Shown here in pieces: positions 27,448 through 39,800 of a stretch of 64,000 nt of DNA. Made by a program: the position numbers and the translations under genes. Source of the stretch: Ooceraea biroi (taxonomy: Eukaryota; Arthropoda; Insecta; Hymenoptera; Formicidae); NCBI RefSeq assembly GCF_003672135.1, contig NC_039511.1, forward strand, positions 1,204,464 to 1,268,463, written 5' to 3'. How positions within the stretch are numbered: the first letter of the stretch is position 1; every line of letters starts with the position of its first letter. The notes below the pieces were generated by a model that searched no databases, was not told where the DNA came from, and was given only the letters and a program-made list of their open reading frames with translations.

Positions 27448-30400
27448 GCAACGTCGCGACGCGAGCGCTTGTCGCCCATACGGCCACTCGAGCTTTCGAA
27501 ATAATTAAACTTTTCAGCGGAACGTGAAATATCCCCGTCACCTCGTCGATCGGGAATTACACGTCGATGTCGATATGTCTATGGTCCTAAGAAATTATTG
27601 CTCATTATGGATAATTGTATGAACACGAGAGGAGTCTCGGAGAAAATGTGAGCGCAATTGGAGAATTGTTTAATGTGAACTGAAATCTCTATAACATGAG
27701 CAAATCGAGGAAAATGTTTCTTTACAAGTTTCTCGTGAAGATTGTGAATACATTTGTATGGAAATAATTTCAGGTCACTTTAATCATGGTCTTAGCAGAT
27801 AAGGAAAAGCGACGCGACCTGTCGCAGGAACGTCTGCGAATTTAAAAAGGAAATAGGAGACGGGATAAGCTCGTTACTGCGACGTGAATGAGCCACCATC
27901 ATAATAATAAAAGCGCGGGGTAAATCATTAAGCGGAGAATAATCTGCTCAGAAGAAGAAGTTACAAATGAGAGAATAGCTCGCGGTAGCAGTATTTAATA
28001 CCGTCGACAGTTAAATGCGGTATCTCGCGAAATAAATTGAATTCCGCGCGGAAAAGCTGATAAAACACGGGATGTTACCCATGACTTGCCTCAGTCGATT
28101 AACGTAGGAAAATCGACTTGGATTGTCTCCAACGTGGACAAAGAGGCGAGCGTGTTACTTGATACGACACGAAATTAACGTAGAAAGCATAATTTAACGC
28201 GAGTATTTCACGTGCAACGTTCGCTGCCATTCTTTTTCTGATCAAATGTCGAAACGGCACAATTAGTCGGCGTTCAAAATAAAAAGGACATTACATCAAG
28301 CCGATTTTTCATAACACGATACGAGTACGCGAGAGGCGACACGCCTTGCCGATTCAATTAGCGATTATTGCCGGCCACAGCATGGGGCCACTGTTTTCCC
28401 TTCCGCATATGTATGTATATGTGTGTGTATAGTGCGGCACGAATTAATTTTACTGACACAGACGCTCGCACGCCCACCTCCCGAGCAAATTTAAATAGCC
28501 ATTCAGTACGGTAGAATTACATTAATTGCGGGCGTCGGAGGAAGTCCATTCATTAGTTGCATTGTCATTTTAGGTCGCGGGCGTTCAATGAAAAACAACG
28601 GCACTTCCGTCGCGATCCTCCCCGAAACGAGAGGGAATCAAGGAGGGAGAACCGTACCCGGGCTCTGAATTCCTCAATTTCACAAAAGCCTTCCCTTGCC
28701 TTTACCTTGTGTCGCGCCGCGCGATAATGCGGCTGCATTCTTCGGGCGTTCGCGATTACGCGAGAAGGGCCTCCGTAAGCTGAGAGGGCGGCATTCTCCG
28801 CCCGCGATTAAGCGCGGCGCGTGTTCAAGCGTGGCCAGCCGAGTCTGGCGTATCTACATCCGGGACTAACGCGATGACAGCATTCATTCATATCGTTATA
28901 ATATACTTAAATGACGACCTACGCGAATTCGTGCTGAAGCGGCCGTCCGGCGAGTGCAATTTAATAGTGACGAGTCGAAATTTATCGAGCATCTCTCCGT
29001 AAAATAGAGATCTATAAATTTCTCGGCGTATGTTTTACACGTCGCATTTATCAACGCTCTCTCCCCCCGGAGGACGTAAATAAAAACCGACTCGCGTGCG
29101 ATCTACGAAATTGACACTTCCGGAAATTATACCTATCGATTATCGCGGAAATTTATGATACGGCGATACGAGATCACATGACCGAGCGAGAAGCATTAAG
29201 GATAATGGAAGGCAACCGAAAGAAGAATATTGAAAACGTAAAAAGCAGGGAAAAATAAGAAATTGTCGGTAGGAAGGGCCGGAGGTGAGAGGTGGATAAG
29301 AGAAAAGTGAGGTGGACGAGGACGAGGGCGAACGGAGCAAGAAACGGAAGGGCACGGGGCAACCTCGCAGGCGGAACAATGGCCGAAAATTGCTGGCCGA
29401 GAGAAAAAACTAAGATAGCGGATTTGCATAAGACTCGGGGGTATCTTCGGCCATTGTTCCCTTCGCCTCGCACGAAGAAGATGCTCGGTGATGCCGTGTG
29501 GGGCTTCAAAGGGAAGATCACGGTGCGACGTGTAATATAATGAGTCAAAAATGCCCGCACGAGGTGCAGAAAGCCGTAATATTTCATGGCAAAATTGTTT
29601 AAGATACTCGGAAAAGGTATGCGCTCTCAACGCGCCTGAATTCCCAAAACCCTCTTACAATATTATGGAAATTTACGCGAATATACACACAATATAAAAA
29701 ATTAAGCAATTCGCGTAATGCGTCGGCATGAAAAATTCCGAGACGAAAACAAAGACGCCGTCAAGACTCTTCTCCACCTACGTAATTTCGTTAATTACAG
29801 TTGTCCTCGCGAGGGAGGTTCTCACCTTCCCATCTTCCGGGCTCAGTGTCAGATTAAGCTTTAATTACACGCGGAATTCGACGCGCTTTAATTAGGTCGT
29901 GGCACGTGTCGCACGCACCGGTAAACTCGCGGGACGCAACGCGCCTCCTCGTCGACGTCGTTGTCGCTGCGAAACGAGACACATTTTGTCACCCACGAAA
30001 CGCCGCCGAGTATCCCCTCTAATTATCACTCGAGTGTATCGGCCTGTCTACATCCCCCCGGCTAATCAAAACGAATTACGCAGCGCTACGACGATCGCGT
30101 ACACGTTGCGGTTACGCCTGTTAAAATATAAGCTGCGAGCCGGCGCGATAACGAGCCGGCTCTTTAAATTATACACGAGCGTCAGGTCAGAATTTCCAAA
30201 TAAAATCCGCGACACGCGCTGTGCTCACACTCATAAAATCTATATATCAAATAACTAGTCAGATAAGACGTTGATTTCACATAAAATAAATTTTCTCGAT
30301 AGAGAAAGCCGCGAGCGACGCGAGAAAAATGGCAAACTATGTGACAGGTGTACTTGTGAGAAAAATATACGCAGTTGATACGAATAAGCTTATCGCAGAG

Positions 30401-31924
30401 TTTGCAAATGATCGGGTTCCGCATATTTAGAACGGAATTTCCCACGTTTTCTCAGCATCAGTAGCTCATAGCAAGCGGTACCGTGATCTCGCGAGAGAAA
30501 TCCGTTACATAAGCAGCAACAGTATTAAAATTAATAGACGACGAGCAACCTCAGCACTTATGCGCTCGTGTCTGTTTACATAAGCCGGAATTGCACAAAG
30601 GGGCACGACGCTATTTAAAATCTACACCCACAGCGAGAGGATCACACAACCCGGACTCGAATTTCGCGAGTGTTTCGACGATGTTTTCTCCGATGATATC
30701 CCATGTCCGTCCGTCGAGAACCTCTGGCTGTTCGGCTATCGGACATCGGCTCGTATAGTTTAAACAAGTCCGCGCCAGTCTCGATAAACATTGACGACGA
30801 ATACGATCCTCGTACAGTGCCGCTTTTATCAGATTTACCGCCCGGCGCGCATAAAGGGCGCATAAATCGAAGGGAACGGCCTCGGCGCAGCCGAGTTTTA
30901 ACGCTCGGCGATGCGAGAGCGAGAAATCCGCCCGCTCGCGAATGACAGGAATATCACAGCATTCGCGATCGCACGGGCGTTTTTAAGGCAAGCTGCACTT
31001 TTCCCAGATTGCGAAGAATTATTCAATTTCGTTCGGCGCGCCGAGTTCTCTTTCGTAACCGCACACGTTCGCCGTCCTCTTTGTTGGGAGACATTTGAAT
31101 TTCAGATAAAAATGCACTCGAGTTATGTGATCTACGGCGTCGAGTAAATTTCACGAGCAACGTCGCTCGATCGGCCGCGTCCTTCATCCTCGAATATCGC
31201 TGATAAGTAATGCAAATCACGGGTAATAAAAGGAGACGCACGTTAATCGCTGGCCGATGGCTGCATGCGTCGCGCTGCATTAAGCGAAAAATGCGTAACG
31301 ACCTTGCTTGCAACTTGAATGTTCCCTCGGTTGAGGGAAAGGAAAGGTGCAAGATACTCTCTCCATGAGCTGGTCGCATCGTAAGATTGTTGCTGTGCGG
31401 TCGTGCAAAATTACAAAGTCGTTCCTTTGTTGTAAAAATCTTTTTATCACTCGAGGACATTCGTCACGCTCCGAGACACCGGTAGAAATATTGAGACACG
31501 TTCTCTACAGTATTTATGTACATATTCCCATTTACAACGTCAAGAACGTGGCAGGTAAAGGTAGGCCTAAAGCAGGGCGCGTCAAGGAAACGGACCTGGC
31601 AATATGAAACGTTGTCCGTTTGCGCACTGTGCTCGCTTGTTTATCGCAAGAAATGCAACTGCGACTATCGCAGTTTTATCGCCGACGTCCTTATCGAAAT
31701 ACAATCCGTGAGACAGAGGTGAAAACCTGGCGCGATAAGCGACAACCGTTATGTAATATCGTGCGAAAAGAAATATTATGTATAGTTTTCTTCTGTATCT
31801 TTTTCCTTTTCTGATATCTTCGGTTATAGATATTCTATGTTGCAATATATTTTGTTGTTTGAATTTACGCTCATGCTCATTCAACACTCACCGCAACGAT
31901 GATCCCCATTTTCGTCAAAACATT

Positions 31925-31970
31925 TGCATCGTACTTACCTGAAACAGAAAAAATTATACAAGTTAAATAA
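31925..31970 (-). promoter_or_regulatory. Recursive splice site (ratchet point 2), strong candidate
   Basis: The minus strand reads TTTTTTCTGTTTCAG directly followed by GTAAGTACG. The acceptor AG is at 31940-31939 and the donor GT at 31938-31937, so the exon would be zero bases long. The 13-nt tract at 31953-31941 has a single purine, and TTTAACT about 15-20 nt further upstream can serve as a branch point. The donor is a full GTAAGT. In Drosophila such sites split very long introns: the acceptor is used first, then the regenerated donor. It lies 28.0 kb into the glypican intron on the correct strand. Confidence 0.75.
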
Positions 31971-33819
31971 TTGTTAGATAATGCTGCATTTTTTTTATAT
32001 GGCGAATTACATATCTCTTCACAATGCACACTGTAACTGCTTAAAAAATCGTAATTCACAATTTTCGATCGAGAGATGAGATATATTCGCAAAATGTAGT
32101 TAGAGCAAAACAGCGTGAAAACAGCGTGATTACCATGAATTTATGATTTGAATCGATTCATTTCCACGTACGCCCTTGCAGCAAACAATTTTAAAAGTCA
32201 TGTTACACGCTTGGCACCGCATCCTTTTGTGCCTTATAAAATACTTAGTAGAGCTAATGTAACTCCGCTGTAACGCCCGTAGATGCGTAATGAAACACGA
32301 GGATGATGGATGGCGTTTTCGGCCTATACGAGTCACGCAGAGGGAGGCGAAAGTGACGCACGTAGTTCTTTTATTGAAACTTCCGGCGTGATCTTTGGAT
32401 TGTCTATCGATCATTCGTGTTTTACGTCTGTTGTCTTTGTTTCCCCTACGTCCCTCTTCTAGATAAATGTTGAGATATTTCGATCTCCAAGTTAGCAAAG
32501 GGATCTGTCTTTGCTTTCGAGCTCCTATAGGATTTCGAATACCATGAAGAAGTAATTAGATCTAACAGTGACCATCTTGGCTGGTCAGGGCTTTTCCGGC
32601 TAAAGTACTATTCGACACAGTGACGAAGAAAACGGACGGTAGGATCAGAAGGAAAGAACATAGGTCCGAAAAGTCTAAGACTTAAAATCGAAGACCATTA
32701 CTAGTACCATCGTCATCGTCATTGTCACGAAAAGGAATTCGCCGCCATTCTTCGATCGGGTCCCGTGGGGAAAAGGAAGATCGCAAGGTGAGAGAGTCTG
32801 TACCTTCGAGAGAAGGTCTCTGAAATGGCTATAAATTACCGGCTAATATCTCATAATTATCGGCCGAGCCAGACTTCAGGAATGCCTGAACGCCTGAACG
32901 ACTCAGCATGCAGGTATGCGAAGAAGTTCCTCTCTTGCAGGACTCGTGAGAGATCCTTGGCGATACGAAAAATTGTCTCCTTTCCTGATTATGATTTCTC
33001 TAATTCCAATCTAACGATTACGAGATGAAATAGTCATTTCATATTTAAATCATATCTCATATAGTCATATCATACTCAAAGTCAATGTCACCTCGATGCT
33101 CTCATCTCGTTAATGAAAGTTCTTTCAGCCAATTCGGTTGAAAAGTTAAACATGCTTTTATGACGGCATTAAATGCGACATTTACTAAGAACGATACGAC
33201 AAGATCAACCATTTGAAAAATCCGCGGGGTTAACATATTGGCATTTTGCAAGCGTAAGCGAGAGCGAGCGCGGGAAAGCGCTTAATAACTCGTCGTGTAA
33301 TTTGACGGCAGATTGCGAGGGAAGTTCGCCCGTCACGGCAAATGCTCGTTACTACGTGTAACAAGATCTTGAGACATCAGTTTGATCGTCGAGCACATGC
33401 GGGATATACTTTGCCCGACAGGAGAAGTCCCCCCTTAAAACGAACGCCGTCGAGAGCGCGCTCAACTGGTAGACAGATATTAAGCGCGTTACCGAAGCGA
33501 ACTTCGCTATCATCGCACGAATTACGCGTGTGTCGCAATACTTTGCGTTTCGTCGAACCTCGAAGCTCTTTCTTCGCAATCTCGGAAATACTGTGCATCG
33601 GGATTCCTCCCCCTCCCCCCCAAAAAAGAATTTATTTTTTATTATCTGAAATAATCTAATTGAAAAGCAATAATTACGGACGGTGATGAATAAAGACGTG
33701 CACGTCCGAGGAATCTCCGACGCGACCGTCGATTCCCGCGTATCTTCGCGAGGAGGAATCACGTCGATTCGGATCGCGAGAGAGTCAAGAAGCCCGAGGC
33801 TTTTTATTAATCCGCACAC

Positions 33820-33856
33820 CGACGTACCTGAAATGCGTGTGAGGGAGCGAGATCGA
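33820..33856 (-). promoter_or_regulatory. Weak recursive splice site candidate
   Basis: The minus strand reads CTCGCTCCCTCACACGCATT, TCAG, then GTACGTCGG, with AG at 33829-33828 and GT at 33827-33826. The pyrimidine tract is interrupted and the donor deviates at +4. It is only 1.9 kb before the strong site, so it may be a decoy. Confidence 0.2.
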
Positions 33857-36800
33857 GAACGCGAGCGCGCCGATTTCACGCTCGCACGTTGGCGAACGGA
33901 GGACCCTCTCGCGCTCGCGTCTTGTTCCCACACCGGGTTCCGTGTCGATGATCGATCTCGGGATTTCGTTCGTTCGGCGCTCATTTCGCCGTGGAAAGGG
34001 AACAAAAAGGTCGCCGGCGGAGCCTGCCGGGACCGGATCCTCATCGTGTTTTAAAACCCATTCGTTTTGCTCTCTACCTCTCTACCTCTTGATCTCTCTC
34101 GATCGTTCCCCTCTCCCCACGTGTATGCACGCTGATCCCCACGCCCACGACTCTCCCCCCTCTGCACGGACTTCCTAAAATTTCGCATCGAAAGCCACGC
34201 GGATGGATAAAACTGGAAAACGCCCCGCGGAAGATCGACCGACGTCGAGACATAATCTTCTCATCGCGTAAACGTGACTCACTCACTTCCTCTCTCTTCC
34301 ACCCTCCTTCCGGGGATGGTAACGTCATGGATTATATCGCAGAACTTGATGAATTAATTCTCCGCTCACTCGATTCACCGCTGGCCGCTGATAATCTCCC
34401 GAGTATTAGTTCGGACCGCGATGAAATCCACGACCAAAGTCACCGTTCAATCGAATTGTGCGTTCTCGCCGCGTGGTAGAATTAACCCGCTCGGCCGGGT
34501 ATTCCTTCCGCTTTCACCCCGCTCACGGTCCTTTTGATCCCGCGATCCGCTTCCGGGGGACACACCTCGGCTTGCGCTCATTATCATAAACGCACGCCGG
34601 CCACGGACGGCTCGCAATGGACACGCCACGCGTGCATACGTTGAGCAACACGCTACCCCTAAGAAATCGATGTAATTGCACGGCTCGGAGGAGCAGGAGG
34701 AGCACATTGTGCGCCGCCGTGAATTATGCGCATCCCAGAAGAAGGGTATGCGAAACGGCTGAGCGGCGAGTTATCGTTCGTTTTCTTCCTCCGTGTGGCA
34801 CGGAGATGGTAACGTGGATGGGCACGGAAGATAAAAGCGGCACGAGGTCAAAGCTCGGCGTAAAACGTGATATTTGTCAGCGAAAGATTGTTCTTGAAAT
34901 GTAAATTTCGAAGCTGCATTGTGAGGGATTTAGAGCTTGGACGCGATGAGCGGACGAGCGGCGATCGACTTGGAACCTTTCGTTTCCTTTAATCTTTTTG
35001 CCCTCCTTTCATCCAGCACGAAGCGTCACGATCATCAGCGTATATACATGTATGCGCGGCGTCGGGGAGAAAAAATAATTCTCGCGATGCGAGGCGATTG
35101 TTGGCCTGACGATCTTTCTTTGAAGCCTAAATTTACTCCGTGAGGAATCGACACGCATTTCTCACACGTGGTGTATGCACAGTTGTTAATCAGTCTTATC
35201 CAAGCGAATTTCTCTTTCTTCGCAGAAGCTATTCTGGCAATTGAAGATAATTTGCAATTTTTTATTTTACGTATTACAATATAAGTTCTCCCTGCGTATG
35301 TAGATTCTTCTAAAGCGCTCATTTCATTAGCCAAAATGAAAATCTTGCGATCGAGTGATATAGAGATTATGTAACTTGATCAGACTGATTATTACGGAGT
35401 TAAAATTTTGTGAGACACCATCGCGTTGGTACAGATCTCGAAACTGCCAATGGTGGTATTAAAGAACACAAAGTCCTCCCTTTCTCTCTCTTCCTCTCTT
35501 TCTTACATTATTATCTTCGCGCCGAAAAAATCTCCCGGAGAACTTGAGTCCGTCTGAATAATTCGATGCATATTCAAGGCGCGTTCTATTAAGCTTCGCG
35601 CGGTACGGATTATCGCGCGACGAAGACAGATTACGGAGAGCGGGATTAATGTAGACATCCCGCGGAATACGGCTTCAGGACGGCGCGCAGGAGACGTCGA
35701 AGGCAGCGACGGTGGGCGCGTCGCGGCGCCTCCCGGGTGGAGGGATTTCATAAATAAAGACCACAGCACCGAAACAACCCTCTGTTTACCCAAAACGTGG
35801 CCAAGTCATTCCGCGCGAGATGCCCCAAAGTGTTTCCAACCCCAAGTTCCATGAGTGAGCCGAGGGGGTTGTCGCGGGGAGGAGACGGAGCTTTTTCCGT
35901 GGGTCGGTCGGAAAAGAGCTTGTTCTTGAGAAAATGCTGCGGCCGATTGTTCTGTGTATTCTGTGTCTTCGGTGGAGGGTACTTCAAAGAATAAACAGAA
36001 CGCCGCGCATTCTGCCGGAACTGGAAACGTGAAACGTTTTTTCCCGTTACGTTGTTCTGGTAAATACCGACAGCGAAACTCGACAAGATGGCATAATTTT
36101 GTTACACTGGCAGGGTCATGCGTTTTCATTATACCGTGTGTTTCAACCGACTTGTCGCATCAGCTGCCTTTACCAGGATACTTTCAGGGTCGCGTCAGAC
36201 ACCTGTACGTGTGCAACGATGTTGGCGCACGTCTCGCAAGACGTCTCGCACGTCACAAAGGGCGCCCCGTGCATTCGCGGAAAGTAAACGCAGACCAAGT
36301 GTTTGTCTACGTAGACCGACATCAAACGGAATCGCGGTCTCGCCGCAGATAATGAACCGCAACGGACGTTTACGTGCTTTCTCCATTCGTGCTTTCTCTG
36401 GTCGCTTTGTCGTAGCGGCTATCTCGACTGGCAGTTCTCCTCGCAGACGTGGGGGAGAGACACGCGAAGGGTTGGAGATAGGGGATACGTCGAAGAAAGG
36501 GCCACGCCGAGCGTGTATGCGTCGGTCATGATTAAAGTGATTTCGTAATTACGTGGAGGAAACTGCCATTTCGGTAGCGTGCATTATCTCGCAGAAAAAT
36601 TCCGAGAGAGGCCATCTACCTCGAGATCCCTTCAAATTAATATAATAATATAATAATATGCAAATCAGAAGCCCCCTTCTCTCAAGGAAGATTTAAACGA
36701 TTCATCTTGTGTCTAAATATTATTTCCTTAAACAAAAATCACTGCATGAAAGGTAAAATCTGCCGATAAAAAGTCCTGAATCAGTCGCTTAAACACGACA

Positions 36801-39800
36801 ACTCGTAACGTTCCCATGTGTGTTGGCCACGTGTCTAAAAGCTTTTGAACACATCCCAGCGATATTTTCGCAAACCCTCGCTGTGCTCCTCCATTGAGTA
36901 CCCGTATCCGCCCTTATGTCCTGGTCCCTCCAGCTTTCGTCACCGTACGCGCAGATGTTATATTTTCGAAACGTTTGCTTCGATGTGTCAGAGCTTCCGC
37001 GTAATGACCTCCTGTTTGATTTGCAAATGAGTCGAAGCAAGAGAGTGGCGGCGGGGAGGCGCACACCTAGCGAAAAGGGGAAGGATGTGTTTGACGGGCG
37101 TCATGTGCATATGTCACCCCAGGCCGCGTCGCGTCATTCATCCCCCGGCTCTTTCCTCCAGCTGTCAGCGCGGGGCACGCACCCCGCCGACGAGCTTTCT
37201 GTCAAGTTCGTTGCACTCTGTCATCGATTTCCCTTCGACTCGATACGATTACTCGTTAATGGAACTTGTAGTAGTAGAAATCTCACGCAACCAGCCGCCG
37301 AGGGCGTACTCGACCCCTTTTTTTCTCTGCGGTTTTTGTTTCCCACTAGAACGCCAAAATATTGATTCGCGGGGCTTTTGTCTCGCAACGGGACGACATT
37401 CGTCACATCGCTCGGTGATTTTTTTCCATTTGCAGCGTTGGTGTATACCGCGACGACGTGCTCGACGATCTCGCGAGATCGTGATCGATGCTTGACAGAG
37501 AGTGTCGCGCTCGCGATTTACGACAGTTCGTGAAAATGATTTCGTTTGCTTGAATAAATCGTGATTTCTGCCTTCACACGTTTTACGGAAAATTCTCATC
37601 TCATTTCTCATGCAAACTCCGTAGCGTCATATTAATTGTCATATTAATGTTATATATAACAACGCGCGCAATTATTGGTGATTTCAACATCGACGACGAG
37701 AGTTTACCAACGAGAAATACAGTTACCAGAAATAGCTACCGCATTGCTCGGCCAGGCTTGATGGATAAAACGTTTATCCGTAACGTAATCAAGAGATAAA
37801 TAAATGGCTAAACCGTCACGAATGTGCGTGTTACAGAAAAGCAAGCAGGTACAAGAAGGAAACGTTCATGCATATCGAAACAAACATCGAGCAGTGCCTC
37901 GTGGGAGGAACCTCGGCCCTTCATCGAGGCCTGCATCCGAGATAAGGAAGCAACCCTTAAGAAAAACACACGATGCGTCACATATTTAACAAGCAGCAAC
38001 GCGCGCCAGAAGGCCCAGCGCTTACAAACCGTCCAAAGAATTTTGTTATCGTGGTACCGTCATGGCGCTAACCGCGAGAATTTAACGAGCGCTCGAACAC
38101 GAACGGAATCTTTAAATTAAATTAAATTAATCTGTGCTAATCAATTTATCATGATGGTGTATAATAAATCATGTAGAACGTCCTCTACTTTACAATCTTT
38201 CTCGCAACATTTGTGTAACAGATGAAAATTTTAACTAAATATTACATCATAATTGAGCTCTGAGCGTGATAATTCGTTAATTTGAGTTTTAAGTGTAACG
38301 AGATTGGCACATAAATAAATTATCCGAAAATTTAATAGATGGACAGCTAAAGGTAGCTTCATTATGGATTTAATCTCACGCCAGATTGTTACCGAAAGTA
38401 ATTGCTTTCACATGCGTGCTCTTTCTCTCTCTTCCCCGCGGCTCGCCTTTGTGCAGCTCGTGGCATTCGCGTCTTGCATCGCGCAGCTATTTTTGAATGA
38501 GCGTGGCAGCCACATAAAAAAAAAAGAAAAAGAGAAGAACACTGGTAAAAAAAGAGCTGTACGGGAGCCACATGCACTTCCTGTACGTACACTATATGCG
38601 CCGCTTCCTGCACCTATGCACGCGGCGGCTGATATCGTGAAACGAAAACGGCACGCGGTGAAGGCGTTAACTGGCCATGGGAACAGAAACCATGAAAGTT
38701 CCCCGTGGCTGTAACGCTACGTCGTGTTGAGTGTCCGCACGCGGTCCGCGCGCGCCATAGGAAGCGAATACTTCGATACTATATATATCGCCCTTTGATC
38801 TACCAACACCTATGAATCGCAAATGAAACACACGTCGTGTCTCACGAATACCGGCGGTGTACATCGGCCTGAACACCGTCAATATTTAATTAATATTAAA
38901 TGGACCTTTCGAGCTGTGAATCCTTAATTCCTAAACGTATTTTTTGACAGCAGTCACGATCGCGATCCGCAAGAAACCGTACGTCTCATAATTCGGCTTG
39001 CTAGTTAAAATTTTACAAAGTGTATCATGATCAATTTACCATCGAATCATCATATTGGCAATCGTTTTCGTAACGCATAACTCTGCAAGGCTCACTCCGG
39101 ATTTCTACCGTTAAATAATACGAATTACTTGACAATTATTTTATTAGCTACTGCAGCTCTGAAAAAAGGTCTTTCAACCTTCCATCCGTTCGTTGCGATT
39201 CACTCCTATGTATTCATGCGTCGCAGCATGCACGCAGCGGCACGCACGAGTGCATGAATGCTTCTCGCAGAATGCGCGTTCCCGGCTGCGAAACCGGATA
39301 TTCCTGCGGCTCCGACGTCGATCTTGGCACTCTCCGCGTGCATTGTCCTTCAGGAATTTCCTTCCATCCCGTGACTCCTCCGCGACATCAATGAGAGAAC
39401 GAGCACGCCTGCACGAGAGAAGGGCTATGATGCTCGCTGCATCACCGCCACGCGAAATCCTACGTGAGTCACGCGTATGCCCGAGGTCACGACACGAAAG
39501 CGACGATTATTCACGGTCAAGAGAGATTGGAATCTCTTCGGTTATAAAGAGATGAACGTGACAGCGATTCGCAATAGTTTCATCATTTTCCAATGTAACG
39601 GGGAAATAATAGAAAATCATTCAAGATGCCCGAAGCATTTTTACGGAGGAAGCGCCGACAAACGAGACACTTCGTGACAGGACTTGCAGCGTATCTTTTC
39701 GTTCATCCTCGCACACAGAGACACGCAACGGAGTTTCATACATTTCTATGCGGCCATTGTTACAAGTGTACAAGTGTCGTTGGCTGGCAGATGTTCTATA

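Larger units (their letters stand above)
2749..31938 (-). other. Glypican intron 1, second segment (ratchet point 2 to ratchet point 1)
   Basis: About 29.2 kb between the two candidate recursive splice sites. It is non-coding as far as can be seen: the open frames present are arginine- or serine-rich chance frames. It contains the hairpin at 10.03-10.10 kb, the enhancer-like cluster at 9.88-9.94 kb, twin GTGATTTGCATG motifs near 17.0 kb, a field of diverged local repeats at 19.9-21.0 kb, a T-rich run near 27.4 kb and many (CT)n/(GA)n microsatellites. POU octamers lie at 3979, 9917, 11316, 16935, 16998, 22146, 29422, 31210 and 31922. Confidence 0.55.

Noticed and set aside
32895..32925. Plus-strand CAGGTATG junction
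   Set aside because: There is no adequate pyrimidine tract and the donor is weak (GTATGC).
33352..34044. 230-codon minus-strand open frame
   Set aside because: It is Arg/Ser-rich with no domain, sits in CpG-rich sequence and overlaps other long frames, so it looks like a composition artefact.
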